A DNA stretch of 64,000 bases, from NCBI RefSeq assembly GCF_021018895.1, contig NC_079379.1, forward strand, positions 25,746,842 to 25,810,841. The letters run 5' to 3'. Every line of letters starts with the position of its first letter. The first letter of the stretch is position 1. Shown in pieces: positions 36,486 through 49,594 of the stretch. A program made the translations under genes and the position numbers. The notes beneath the pieces are model-generated. The model had not been told where the DNA came from. It made no database searches and saw only the letters and a list, made by a program, of their open reading frames with translations. This DNA is from Seriola aureovittata (lineage: Eukaryota > Chordata > Actinopteri > Carangiformes > Carangidae).

Positions 36486-39400
36486 AAAACATTAACAACT
36501 GTCCTGTTGTCTGTCCCCTGGAGTCTGGACCAGCTCAGATCATACTGTACCTTTGATGTAGTGAACGATTGAGACTATGTGCTGAGCGAACAGCTCTGAC
36601 GGGCTGCGGCGAAGCTGTGAAGACTGAATGTGCTGGAAAATGGAACGAAACTCTGGATCTTTCTTCGAGGTATTCAGCAGATCTCTGGGCAGGAGTCGAT
36701 CTTTAGTCAGAGACGAACTGAGAACACACCAGTGAGGAACTTTTATGTTAATTTTCAATTTGCACATGAAAATTTAAAAAACATTTTTACACTTGACTGA
36801 GGTTCAAAAGTCTGATCATTAGTAAAAGGGAAGTTTAACCTACAGTTCCTATTGTTACTGATTCCAATGTCTTCACTGCAATGACCAACGAAGTAACCAA
36901 CAATTGTCATGAAACATAAAGGTACAATGAGAAGCTCAAAGAGACAGAAAAATGTCTGAATCCAGAGAAAATGAGTTCATCTGCTGTTTGACAGGAGAAA
37001 GTTTATGACTACCCGATACAGGATTAACATGAAGTTTAACGAGGAGGCTGACGGAGACGTGGTCTTGTATTGGGGTCAGTACAGTGTATGAATGGCAGTT
37101 CTACACTTACCTGGGAATTTCATCTAAAGAACCAATTTTGAGCTCAAAGTCTTCCCTTGAAGCCGACAGTCGTCGTACGGGCGACTCTTCACGAGGAGGG
37201 AAAGCTCCAGGAAACAGTGGGCGGTCTTTCTCTCTGGAAGTGGTGGGAGGGGTCGGACTCCTCCTGGACTTTTCTTTCTTCTCCTTCTTCTTGGACTTCT
37301 CCTCTTTCTTTGAGCTGTGCTTGCGGCTTCGGTACAAATCCTCCTCCATGTGATCTACAGGCTCTGCCTCTTCAGCTTCTCTCCGGCTCTTCTCCTTCAC
37401 TGACGGGTAGGACGTCGAATAGTTCGGCTCGTCCCCCCATTTCCCGAAAAGGTCCCGAGCTGTCAAGGTGGGTTTGATGTCGCCGTCCTCCTCGATGTCC
37501 CGTTCTTTCAGCCCGTGAGACTTGAGGAATTCCTCCTCTCCGGCATCAAAGAAGGGATGAGCCTTGTCTTCCTTGGAGTCCGTGAAAGAGGAGGACGAGA
37601 TGTTGAACATGTCTGCTGACTTGTTTCCTTTGTCTGGTTCTCTGTCTGCAGCGCTCTGCTCCTTATCTCGACCGTTCTCCTTCTCCTGCTTTTTGTTTTT
37701 ATTCTCTGCCAAGAACCTGGAACAGAGAACCACACTGAGCTAGAGAAGCTGCCAGGCCAGGAACACCACTAATATACTTAGAGTAATTAACGCTTTAAAG
37801 TCTCATACAAATAACGACAGAGGAAACAACACAAGTACAACATAAACTGACAAACTGAAAGTGAGAAGTGTTACACACACCAGGGATGGGCTGGTCAACT
37901 GTCTTTACTGTCTATATTGGACTGGAACATCTTCTGACTGAAATGTTTTTAAGTCTAAATCATTAATATTATTATATAATAATATCATCTTTCCTTGCTC
38001 CAAACATTAGTGCAAGTACTGAGAGTTTTCATTTTTCACTACACACAGTAACAGTGACATGTTTGTATCTGAAAATCTGAAACGATACAAGCTTTTAACA
38101 GAAACATGATAAAAAGTCAACCAATCAGAGGCATTGAGCAAACGCTGTCCTTTCTAAAAACTAACCCTTTAAAAAAGACTGACCAGCTCTTGATTATTTA
38201 TTGTCAGCATTAATTATTATCCTTTCAGTCGACATGGAAACACACCACCCTAACTGTTCTGAACAATGTTGATTTACCCTCTTTATCCTTTTCATTCCCA
38301 CCTTCATTTCACTGACTGGACTTAAAAATATCAGAAAAAAGCCCATCCCTGATGCAAACAGGACACAGCAGGACTCACATTGCAGTAATTATACTCACGT
38401 AACCACCATCGTCCTAAGTAAGAGGGATTTCATACAACTTCCTGTACAGAAAATATCCGGCTACATGTTCAATGCTCTTAAACTCAGGAGTCTTATGATT
38501 CCTGTTGAACATGATTTCTTCCAAGGATCTTTGAAAAAGGCTAAACATGTTTGAAAGATAACGTTCATAGTTTGTTAGGACAATAAAAATGAAAACGATG
38601 TGATTGGATGTAAATAAGTGAGTGACAGACATACTTCTTGAATGCAGCAGAGATCACACTCTTATCTCCAGCTTTGGCGTCTTCCTTTGAGAAGAAGCCG
38701 AAGCCACTGAAACAGGCTGTTTGTCCAGACTTTGTGGGGCTCTTTGTCGGAGGGGATGACGCGCTGCCGATGGTTTTCCACAGAGGACCGCCTCCTCCCG
38801 GCCCTTTGCTCTCAGGGCCGGAGGCAGCGTCGTCTTTCTTGGGGCTGCCTCGTTTGGGGCTGCTGTCATAGTCGATCCATTTCCCTCCGGATGCCTTTTC
38901 GATGGCGCTGCCTTCAGCTGCCTGACCTGACTTATCCACCTGACTTTCTGTCGCCTTGTCTTTGTCCTTGGAGACGGGCTTGGCCTTGCTGCTACGATGG
39001 CGTGGAGATGAGGACCGGGATCGAGAGGAGTAGCTGGAGCGCCTGGAGCGCCGGGATCTGCCTGATGACGAGCGATCAGAGTAACGAGAGCGGCTCCGGC
39101 TGCCCGAGCGCTTCCTGGGGGTGCGGGAGCGTGAGCGCCCCCTCCTTGGACTGTGTGAGTGGTGGTCCTGGTCATAGTGGCGATCGTGCCAACCTCCACC
39201 TCCACCTCCACCTCCACCTCCACCTCCACCTCCACCACCCTGCCAATTGGCTTTATAGTTGTAGCCACCGCCTCCTCCTCTGTTCTGGTAATGACCACGT
39301 TGGTAATAACCCCGGTTCCTGCCGCGGTAGTGGTACGGCCTCCTGTAGCCGCGGTTGTAGCCTCTGAAGCCCCCCCTGTTGTTCTGGTAGTCTCTGGTGG

Positions 39401-41544
39401 GATAGTTTCTGTAGGATGGAGAGTGAGAGCGGGAACGAGACCGAGAACTGAAGAGAAAAAAAGATAAGAAAATAACGTTAGCAAAGCTTTTAGTCGAGCC
39501 TCTTCATTTTCTCCAGGCTCAGACAGTACAAACCTACTTCTACTTCACATCAGTGAAACACAAGGAGTCTGGACAAGACACTGAATCAGCATCACCTGTC
39601 TGTGAACACCTGACCAAAACTGACATAAAATCTCCTGAAATTCAACTCATGGGTCATGTGATAAACAACAAAAACCATCTATGTGACAACTGAAACACCA
39701 GATGTGTCGCTTTTTCCAAAGTAAAGAATGAACCTTCCTTCAGTTTCCACTGAATCAAAGACAGAATTTACATTAAAGAGGAAAATGAACTGATTCAGAG
39801 TCAACTGCAGTAGAAGATCAGCTCCTCTACAAAACACTGACAGTCATTAATTCTGCTGAACCATCTGAACCATCACATGTTCCTGAAGGACGAGAAGTTC
39901 TCAGAATTCATTGAAGCAAAAATTCACAAAAAGAAACGATTTAGAAAAACACACATTATGTGGTTTCTTTACATATTGTAATTTATTTATTTACTTTCAT
40001 TTTTACAGTGAATTCAATATTTATGTTCTGAAGTTTCTCACAGATTATAGTCAAAATAATTAACTGATTAATCCAGAAAATGAACAGATAAAATAATATT
40101 ATTATTATATTAATATTATAAATAATATTAAATTATTTATACAAAATGATTGTATTATATTATTACACATTGTACTGTGTGAAGAGAATGATCATTCTGT
40201 TATCTGACCAGCAGATGGAGCCGTTGGCCCCTGCTGACAGCTACAGTGGAGAAAAGGAAACTTTTAACAACTTTTATTGTGATAATCTTTGAGATTGAAA
40301 CATCACACTCATTGTGACTTCCTGTTTAATGACCTGCAATTGAACAACACTTCAGGGAAACAATCCTCCTCGACAACAGCAGTGATTAAATAAGGAAAGA
40401 CACATAACGTTAAATAAATTAAACATTATATTGACCATATTGGTTGACAAGTCTAACACAAATACAAATAATGACTGGAGAGTCTAAAATAAAGAGACTG
40501 AAGGTGAGCTGATGCAAATTGCTGGAGGCTTTTCATCAGCCTTTTTCCTTTCACTGGACAAAAGGAAAAACATTTATGCAAATCAAGAGAAAACCTAGAG
40601 TGAGCTGAGCCAAGCAATAGAAGCACAACAAAGCTATTATACTCTGACCTGGATGTCAGATATTAGGAGGGCATCAGAAACCACCTCTCTGAATACGACT
40701 ACATTACAATATTTAATAGGACTCTTCCAAACCTTAATTTGCCAAATAAAACCTGGTGACAGAGCTGTACTCATTTCTAGGTTGAATCTATTGGATTTAA
40801 TGTTAACTGTTTTTGCTTGACTATTTGTGGATGTTGTTGTTGTTGTCGTTTTACATTGAACATCTGTATATTTTTAGCCAATGGTAGGATATTATAAATT
40901 GTGTCGTTTCTGCTATTGACCGTTTTAATTACATTATACATGTAAAAGCTGAACTAGAAACAGGAGTGGAGAATTAGAAACAGCTATAAACTCTTTGTGC
41001 AACACATTAGTTTCATGCCTCATTTGAAACTATGTTAAATTGCATCGTCCCTATCAAATGAATAATTAAACTAAAACAAATAACTGTGAGACATTATCAG
41101 GGAGCACTAGTTGGACATGTTTCAAGTTTGGCTTAAACAAATATGCTAAAAGGTTTAAAAGGGATCCTGATGGAAACTGTGTAGGTAAGATAAGCCTTCC
41201 TTGTTGCTTTGTACAGTTTCAAGTCAGACAGACAATATCAACAAGTTATCTAGCTGATGTTTTTTCAAAGCAGGGACTAATATCAGAGCAGATTTTGTTT
41301 CATACAGTCAGGCTCACTGTTTATAAACTACATCATTTATAATAAAGGTCTTTGCTCTTCAGTTCATAATGTAAATAAAAAAGGGTTTGATGAAAGCAAC
41401 CTGACAACAGATTTACCTGTAGCGACGTTTTCTAGATCTGGAGCGGGAGCGGCTTCTTGAGTGAGATCTGGAGTAGGATCTGGATCTGGACCTGGACCGT
41501 GATCTAGAGCGGGACTGAGCATGAGAATCCGGAGCCTTCGACAT
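33745..41544 (-). CDS. thrap3: Thyroid hormone receptor-associated protein 3 (THRAP3/TRAP150)
   Basis: Nuclear-speckle RS-rich protein linked to splicing, mRNA decay and Mediator-type transcription (family knowledge). Ten coding exons on the minus strand: 41544-41417, 39447-38635, 37716-37111, 36717-36551, 36368-36257, 36159-36084, 35320-35139, 34958-34727, 34373-34224, 33975-33745. Phases join throughout: 2697 bases, 898 residues (human 955). The ATG at 41542-41544 begins MSKAPDS and an Arg/Ser domain. Exon 2 has [16 protein letters not shown], a glycine run and many SR dipeptides. Conserved blocks follow: [122 protein letters not shown] and [16 protein letters not shown]. The BCLAF1 paralogue is less likely because the spacing, C-terminus and neighbours fit THRAP3. 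Confidence 0.95.
36447..36482. repeat. (TA)n microsatellite in thrap3 intron
   Basis: About 18 TA repeats after a short TG run. Confidence 0.95.
39193..39237 (-). repeat. thrap3: Coding (GGTGGA)n repeat, polyglycine in thrap3
   Basis: A hexanucleotide repeat, read on the minus strand in the thrap3 frame as GGT GGA GGT, encodes about 15 consecutive glycines between NWQ and WHDRHYDQD. The other frames would give Val-Glu or Thr-Ser dipeptides. Human THRAP3 has no such long Gly run in my memory. Confidence 0.85.
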
Positions 41545-44500
41545 CTTTGCACTCAGGCCAGTGTCAATGTTCTTTTCCTTAAAAACAGAAAAACAAGTGA
41601 ACAAGTGGCACTTATACTGGTGATGCTTGCACACAGAATGAATTTACTCAATGTTCAGGGACTGAAACAGAAACCAAAGGTCACACTGTTTAGGAAAAAC
41701 AAACGAATCCTCCACATTAATCAGGATCGTCCAGCTACACAGAGCTGCTGACAGACCAGGACTGGACTCTGTACATGACACCTTGTTACCCGTCATCAAG
41801 ACTTCTGCACCAAGCTGCACCAAACCTGCCATCAACTGCCCCTAAAGCCCCTACAGCCTCACATGACCTTGAACTGTCAGAGAAACATGAATCAAACACA
41901 CAACATTAAACTGCAGCAACTAGAGAAGCATGAAATCACATGAGCTGACAGCAATTTCAGACAGGAGACCATCATGATGTTCAGACTCAACATCAGACAC
42001 ACTTCAACGTGAGTCCTCCCCCATCCCCCAATACAAAGTTATGTAACTTTGTATTCAAGTTCAAGAACCTGATTGTAGTCAATCAGGTTCAATAATCATT
42101 GTCATTCTGTTGTGTCTGATCAGAGCTCCCCATTAGTTCTGTGTGTGATTGTGTTTGTCTTGTTCAAAGTGAGAAAATTCCAATATCCTTAATATTAAAG
42201 ATTTCATATAGTCTTTTGCAGCTAAAAATAATGCCAATGACTATCTTGTTCCCAAAATCCTTGAGACAGATAATCAAGATTAATGAATCACAATACAATT
42301 GTATTTCATGCTTTTGAATTTTAAAAAAAGAAGTCAAGAAAATGTGATTTTCTTTTATCAACATGTTTCTGTCATAAGGAAAAATGTTAAATAAATAACC
42401 AGTTATTTTTACAATCTTACCAAACTAAACTGAATGTTTCTGGTCTGTTCTGCTGAGATGCTTGAGTGATATCTGAAAAAAAAAACCATTTCCTCTTCGA
42501 AGTGAAGATGCAGCACTAATCTCTAACACAGCAGCAGCGTGGAGAAGGAGAATGCGTCTCTGGTTCTAATGACATCAGGTTACTGTCCCCACTGTTCAAA
42601 GTCTCATGTTTGAATTTTATTTCAGGTTCCCTTTGAGAACCCATTCAGATGCATAACAGGGTCTTTCAGTGAATGTTGAGGAATGCCTCATTTATTTGGT
42701 GTTTGAACAGTTTCTACGTGAGAAACAATGGTTGTTCACATCTAAAGCACTTCAGCCAATCAAAAGGGACAAAAGCTCCTTACTGCTCTTCCTCTGAACA
42801 TCAGACCTTCAATACACAGTTCAGGTGAGAAAAACCTGTTTGTTAGGGACCAGTCAGTCCTAGGTAAAGTTGGGGAAAACCAGTTTTTGTGAGTTTCTAA
42901 TGAAGACAGGAGATTGATGTGTTTTATTTTAAATGTAAAATCAACATTAATAGTTTCATGACTGCATTCTCATCAGGTTTTACTGAGTTAAATACTCAGA
43001 GCTGTGCACAGTATAGTTTGTAGTCTAAAAACACATAGTTATAATACATAATAAGCCAACTAATAGTTTGGTATTTGAAGTGTTTGTATTCACAGCATTG
43101 TCCCTGGTGTTTGGGAAAGAACCTGCACTTTATTCATGACTTGAGTGATAATGACAGTGAGTCGACTCTCACCACAGTATCTGCTGTTCGCTGCTGAAGC
43201 TCAGTGACGTTAAACCAAAAACGGAAGTGAAAGTGAGTGTGAATAATTTCAAGTTTTCCATTTCATCACTGAACGCTGCCTCTGACTGTAAAGGAGGCAA
43301 AGACAGTCTCTGTGCTCTGCATCTAATGAACTTCCACGTGCAGTGACATGTAAATATGCCTATGTAGGTCTATTCTACTCTCTAGTACAGCTGCACAATT
43401 AATCTAAATATAATCAAAATCGCAGTGTGGCCAAGTGAAATATCCAAATTACAGGACATGCTATTGTCTTTATTAAAAGGTAAAACGTCCCAACATTGTT
43501 GTGCATTGTGGTGCTACAGAGACACCCAAGTCTACAAATCATATTCTCCAGTGTTAAAACTGCTAAAGGGAAGACAAGTTTAATTTGTTTGGTTGGTTGA
43601 GAGGAGGTTCACTCTATTAATCCCAAAGGGCATTTAAAAAGTGAGGCAGGTAAAAAAACAAATATTCATCAATCAATTCTATAATATCAGATAACTAATT
43701 AATACAACCATTGAATAAGTATTGCACATTATCCCAAATTCAATTGATTGATTTTCACCTGGTTGAACACGAACACAACCACACTGGGTCCAATGTTCAG
43801 TTTGGTCATTTTCTGTTGTTTGGTTAATTTTGTTAATCATTTCCATTTACAGCTCTAAGCAAATAGACAATATAAAGTGACCTGTGCACAACAGGCACCA
43901 CTGAGTCAAGGATTAGTTATCTTGTATGAAATGTCAGATAATAAAAATGTAAAATGTCCTGTATTTTGTAAAGTGTGTAATTTCACAAACCACAAGCTAA
44001 TGTGTTCAGATTTCTTGTTTTGTCAAATCAACAGTCCAAAGATATTCAGTTTATCATGGAAGACTAAAGAAACTGGGGAAAAAAAACAACTTCAAATGAT
44101 GGATTTTAAAAATAGCAGCATGATCAATTTCAATTTCATTAATTGTTGCAGCTCTATATCAGATAACTGTTTAACAAAATTGTTGCTAATGTATTAGACT
44201 GTATTCAAAACAAAATACAAGCCACACAAATAATTTTATCTAACGAGAGTTCACTAACAGAAGCCTCAGTGGGTTCAACGTTCAGTTCATCATTTTCTGT
44301 TGTTTTTCAGTTAATGTTAATGATCGACATCTGAAGCTGAGTGTAAAGACACAGTATCAGGTTAAAATATAAACTGATGAAATAACGTCCACTATATTTG
44401 GAGTTAGTTTAGTTTAAAGTCACGCTGCAGTGACATTAATGAAGTCAACACTGACTTTGCTCCTGAAAGCACAACCGTTAAGACACTTAACTACTCAATA

Positions 44501-44566
44501 GTTAACCGTCTCCAGCCAACTTTAACTACCGAGCAAAGCTCCGACATGACGCCGGGTCGCAATTAC
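41545..44566. other. thrap3 5' intron and leader
   Basis: An acceptor (TTTTTAAG) about 35 bases before the thrap3 ATG and a donor at 44566 suggest one 3-kb intron in the 5'UTR. It is AT-rich, with no exon or named element recognised. Confidence 0.4.
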
Positions 44567-44850
44567 CTTTCTACTGTCTTCAGCAGACCGGACGAGCCTG
44601 GATGTTAACGAGTAAATGTTTGCAGAAGTGGAGCAGCCTTTGAGGCCAGGTTGCCTGGCTGGTCGTCCGGTCCCTCCTTCCTGGTTTTACCGTGCAGAGA
44701 CCAACCAACGGACGTTAGCAATCTAGCTTCTTAGCAGCAGCGCGGTTACCAACGAGCTGGGCAAACACAGCGGACTGGCCCTTCTGAAGAGGCCGGAGTT
44801 CGGACTGCTTTGTCAGCCCGGCTGAACATATCAGGGACTGTTTATCTGCG
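44567..44850 (-). other. thrap3: Probable thrap3 promoter and non-coding first exon
   Basis: GC- and CpG-richer block closed on the minus strand by a donor (AGAAAG then GTAATT at 44566). It is the only CpG-rich stretch upstream of thrap3. The transcription start is not determined. Confidence 0.45.
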
Positions 44851-46560
44851 GCTGTAAATTGTGCTAAATGTTTGTTTTTGGCGGGCGTCGAGATTTGACA
44901 CCAGCTAACGATCGATTAGCTCACGATGCTATCTATAGTCGATCGCTGCGTCCGAATCACGCGAGACTTTGTGTGACTTGGCGAGAAGGCTGGTTTGTTT
45001 ACACTAGAGATGAAATGTAATAGGGCTCATTACGTGAGCTGTAGCCTATGTCTCATTTCTGTACCACCTGTGGCACAGTTAAATACACAGGTGTGTGCAA
45101 GTTACATTTTTATTAAATCTTAACCCGTTCAGCAAACAGTCTTGAAACGAGTTTTTTGAGAATTTTAAAAAGCAGGGAAAATAATTTGAGCACTTTACCA
45201 AGCAGGGCTGGATTACCACCACACTCCTCATATTATAACATGATGTGAAATAAAAATTTGTAACACTGAATATCATCTGTAATGCCTCCTCCATCCTCCA
45301 TCTTGCTCACTTGTCTTGTAGAAGGTCAACATCTGGTTCTAAGACCTTCAATAGTTTATTATAAATGACAGATGACAGAAAACCTCAGATTCCTGACGTA
45401 AAAAGTAACAGTGCATTTAATTTGGAAGGAATACTTGTTTCTTCTGTTGCTGACAAACAAAAGAAACTAAAGGACTTTGACCGTTGTTGCTGCCTGTGAA
45501 ATGTTTCTTTATTTGAACTTCACCCGAACGCTGTCTTGTAGCAGCTTCAGCAGTCTTCACTGTAGAGCTGTGGACTATTTTTACCAGACTGAGCCACATA
45601 ATGCCTCCTATCACAGAGACAGAGAGTTACTAAAGTTACATACTGTCTGTTTTATTGGAAGCATGAGAGTCAGTAATAAACATCAGATCTATTTCAAAGA
45701 CTCTGTTCATGTGAGTGTTGTAAGAATCCTTCTGATGGTTTCACCTTGAGGTGATCAGTCATTTATTTCTATAGGATAAATAATATGTCAATATCTATTC
45801 AAATAATTTTAGAGGGACGCCTCTCAAGGCATGTTATGCAACAAAATATAGAAAAGCAAATCATTTAAATAAGAGCACAAACTGAATCACTGGCTTCCTC
45901 GTCGGTGTCACCTGTTGACCTTAGTGAAAGGAAAGTAATCCTGAACATCTAGACTGGAGTTCAGCCGTAATCTTCCTGTCGAACACACAACATTTACTCT
46001 TTATTCATTTATTGTCATTGTGTCTTTATCAACATTTACGTCTGTTTTCTTCCTCAGTTACAGACGTTCAGTCAGACATGCCAAACAACATGTCAGTGCA
46101 CAAAGACAACAACATGTATTTATACATGAAGAACAAGTATAATATGTAAATGCAGTCCAATAATATTTCATATCCACTGTCTGAGGACAATAACAATGAC
46201 AGTCTGCACCACGCTCATGGATAAGTACGAGTGACTGCAGTATTCAGTATTAATATCATAACATAATGTTATGATATGGTTTTTACTTCCCTTTTTTTAT
46301 TTAACGTGACTTGTATGTTCCTTGTTTTTCTCCTTTTCCGCTTGTTCTTTGTTGGTTGACTGAGAAAATGTAAAAATTCTCTTGTTTAATTCTTTTTCTT
46401 CTATTTTTCTTTTTATACTTCTACTTTATTTTCCTTTTCAAATCCTATTTATGTCTTTTTGTATTTTACTGTTGTCTTGTTTCTTGTGTATCTTATTTTA
46501 ATATCTGCAGCACTTTGAATTGCCTTGTTGTTTGAAGGTGCTTTGCCTTGAAATATTTTT
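44851..46560. other. AT-rich intergenic stretch, nothing recognised
   Basis: Upstream of the inferred thrap3 promoter. Several short open frames but no splice-supported exon or named repeat. Confidence 0.4.
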
Positions 46561-46562
46561 AA

Positions 46563-47082
46563 TGTGGATTTATTCTTTGTAAAAGTGAATTTAAGTCACT
46601 TGAACTATTTTATCCTGAAAGAAATGAAGGTGTTTTCTACAAGGAGCTTCACAAGTCCTTCGTCTTCCAGTGCATCACGGCGCTGAAGCTACAGTTCAGG
46701 TATTTTCTCTGCTGCGATCTGACTGTGTTGAGGACTGAGAGGAGGTCTGTCATGATAATATGTCATCAGTCCACAGCTTGCGCAAAAGACCTGGTCTGAA
46801 TTTTCACAGCTCAGTATGGCACGCAGTGATCACGTCCCCCCTCGTTGACCTTCCACAAAGATATGCAAACAGTTCCTACTCACTGTCATTTTCCTTTGCA
46901 GCACAGGTGTTGGACACTTGGATGAGCCAAAGTTAAAATTAACCCCGACAAATCTCCTTTGGCCACAATGTGGAGCCACGCACGGATCCTCACTGTTACG
47001 AGCTGTTTATGGTCTCAGCGGAGGTTTGGATTCCACAGAGCAGAGGACGACTCTGACCAGTGAGGTCATGAGATTAAAGTGA
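46563..47082 (+). other. Possible unrecognised two-exon gene 3' end
   Basis: A GC-richer island. An open stretch reads VFYKELHKSFVFQCITALKL up to a donor-like AG/GTATTT at 46699. An acceptor TTTTCCTTTGCAG precedes 46902. Joining them keeps frame for 60 codons to a TGA at 47080-47082, directly followed by AATAAA (47083-47088). I do not recognise the protein, the donor is weak, and other frames are also open on the minus strand. This may be chance or a pseudogene. Confidence 0.2.
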
Positions 47083-47087
47083 AATAA

Positions 47088-48180
47088 ATTCAGTAAGACT
47101 AAAGGGACTGTCATGTCTTTACTCACTGCAACATGAAACCTGTGGAGCATATGTGTCACCGTTCAGAATAGAGCAGACAAGCAACAAGCAAAAAAACAAA
47201 ATAGCAAAAAATGCAAGAAAATTCCAAATATTGTCTTTTGTTTAGTGAAAATGTATTTTCTGTATTACAGTTTCTAGACACTGTAATATATCTGGGCATC
47301 CAGATTATTTTCTGTTTCTTTATAGTCTCTCTCTAAAGTATAACAACCAACTTTTTCTCTTTTTGAAGCAAAAATGCATCAAAATGATAATAAAACAATG
47401 TTGAACCATTAAATCTTACACTACTATAAATCTGTAAAAACTGAGCTGCTTTCAGTGTCTCTATTTAATAATCTTCTGTTTTAAGTTTTGTTAATACCAT
47501 ACAAATATATTTTTGTGTAGTCTTCTTCTGATCTGAGGATTATTCCTAATTTCATTCAGTAAAGAATAGAAATGGGAGAAATAAGTATCACTGAGAACTA
47601 CAACTGAAATCGTAAAGTCTATGTTCTCAGAGGAAACAGAGCTCAGCAGTGATCTGAAATATTTTAAAGTGCAATGTAAAAACAAAACATGTAAATCATG
47701 TGTCAATGAAAAGAAAATGGCTCACCTTAAGAGAAGAGTGAAGGTGTCGTGGTCAGAGAAGAGCAATGTGTCTTTGCTTCCTGGTTTATAAAAGCATGTG
47801 AAGAAGAAACCTCAGTGAAAGGTGCTAAGAACGAGCAACTGTCTGACAACCACCTGGTGAAATCACATCTGAATTATAAATAGTTGACTCTCTGGAAGCC
47901 TTTTCAAAAAAGCTGTTTGAAACAATCTGCTGTTGTATGTATTATATATGTTATATGTTATATGTGTGTTATGTTTTATATGCTGGTGGTTTGACAGACA
48001 GTACACTGTAAGACCGAACAGTAAAACTTTGATAAATAATATGAGTTATAATTACACAGAAATACAAAAAAGTTAATTGGCCTCTAAATGTCTGTGTCAT
48101 TTGTACATATTTGTAATTTTAAGTTTACAGTGGTCAAACACTTTAATTTATTTTTGTAATTGAACTTAAATTGTTTTACA
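47088..48180. other. AT-rich intergenic stretch with one TATA-like box
   Basis: TTTATAAAAGC at about 47786-47797 resembles a TATA box on either strand; on the minus strand a GTGAGC donor-like site follows about 70 bases later. No coding exon could be linked to it. Confidence 0.3.
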
Positions 48181-48184
48181 GTCT

Positions 48185-48438
48185 TCCTCTGACGTCACGC
48201 ACGTGCGTAAGTGCTCCGCCTGGCCGCCGCCATGCACCGCACCTGTTGGAAAGTCCGCCATGTTTGCTCTAAAAGCCATTTTATAGACACATTTTTCGAC
48301 TACGAAGCTGCCTCTAACAATATTGGAGAAGAAACGCGTTGTGATATGCAGCAGTATTCTGCATTTCTGCCAAATCTTTCCACTGTGCTGACAGCATCGA
48401 CAACTGATATTGATTTTCTCTTTGAGCGTGCTAATCAG
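48185..48438 (+). CDS. Promoter-like sequence and 69-codon first-exon candidate of the 48-53 kb element
   Basis: A CRE palindrome (TGACGTCA, about 48190-48197) and GCACGTGCG lie just before an ATG in a strong Kozak context (GCCGCCGCC ATG, 48232-48234). The frame stays open for 69 codons (MHRTCWKVRHVCSKSH to DFLFERANQ) and ends exactly at a consensus donor, CAG/GTGAGT, in phase 0. I do not recognise the protein. It could be the first exon of the transposase relic downstream, or of an unrelated gene. Confidence 0.35.
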
Positions 48439-48959
48439 GTGAGTAATCTGTTCATTTAGCACCATATTTCACTGTTCATTACACTATTTTCAGCATCAAA
48501 TGCATTTTCTGTCTTAGCAGTTAATGTGTTCCATATATTAGAGAAGTGAATGTAGTTTTAATTTTATGGATCTCATTAAATTCGAAAATTTATGTAATAG
48601 TTGATGCCACTGAACTTGGACCTTAATTTTAGCTCAAAGTCTGTTGCATGGCCTCAGCTCTGTATACTTCAACACGTTTATATGGTAACGTTAGTTTTAA
48701 TGACCTCAAAGAGGCGAGTTAACACTTATTTAATTGGCTTGTTCAGACATGAGGACGGTTGGCATTGATAGAGCTTTGCATTTCATTCAATATCATTGCT
48801 CCAGGTGTTTGTTAGTATTTATTTTGTTAAGTATTTTAGACTCATGGCAAACTAAGATAAACAGTTAGACGAAATGCACACAGCTTTCTTTTTAGCTTGT
48901 TGGTAATAATGAGCTGTTAGCTGCTGAGCTAGCGTGAGCGTGCACGTGCTGACGCACGC

Positions 48960-49340
48960 TATTTAAGCATGAACACTTGACAGGAGCCGGGAACATCGAT
49001 TGCTTGCCAGGCATGTTCCAGCCCTAAGCAACACGAGCCACCCTGATGTGTGTCCTTGCTCGAAATCTTATTTCCAACAACAGGCGCGGGCCCCGGAGTC
49101 TCAGTTACCTCTGGTGCGAGGAGTTTTGGTCTCCATTCCTCACAGGGGGCAGGGGTGGAGGTAGCTAGCTGGTATGCTAACCAGATAGCCGAGAGATTAG
49201 CTGAACCTAACACTCAGCTGCACTCAAGCAACCTTGGAGAGGAGCTGAGATGCAGAAACCAAGCCATAAAGGGCGAGGTAAACACATCGAATCCGATCTG
49301 GTGTGACCGGATAAGAGCAAAAAAACCCCAAAGTTAACTA
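48960..49340. other. GC-richer insert of possible retroelement origin
   Basis: A block of different composition from its AT-rich flanks, with short open frames on both strands (for example GAGVEVASWYANQIAERLAE on plus). It resembles leader parts of fish retroelements only loosely; no catalytic domain is visible. Confidence 0.25.
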
Positions 49341-49594
49341 GCGCCCAGCGACAGAAGCTAGGTAAGTTCCGTCAGTGGACAGTTAAGATAGCTTACCTTG
49401 ATGCGAGATGCGCTCCGGGTTAGAAGAGGTTTTTGAATGGTGCTGTGTCCACCGCATGCAGTATTTATGGTAGGTGGCACTACCGGGTGCGGACGGACAT
49501 GTACACCAGCTAATCAGGATTGGCATATTGAGATAAGTGCTTCTGAGGGTCGCAGGCAGGCTTGCTTCCACAGTGAGACAACAAACGGAATATT

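Noticed and set aside
38414..38632. Open frame in a thrap3 intron after a TTTTTCAAAG acceptor-like site
   Set aside because: Exons 39447-38635 and 37716-37111 join perfectly in phase and in homology without it. It could be an alternative exon at most.
38654..39484. 276-codon minus-strand frame over thrap3 exon 2
   Set aside because: Overlaps the thrap3 coding exon in another frame and encodes low-complexity Val-Glu and Thr stretches.
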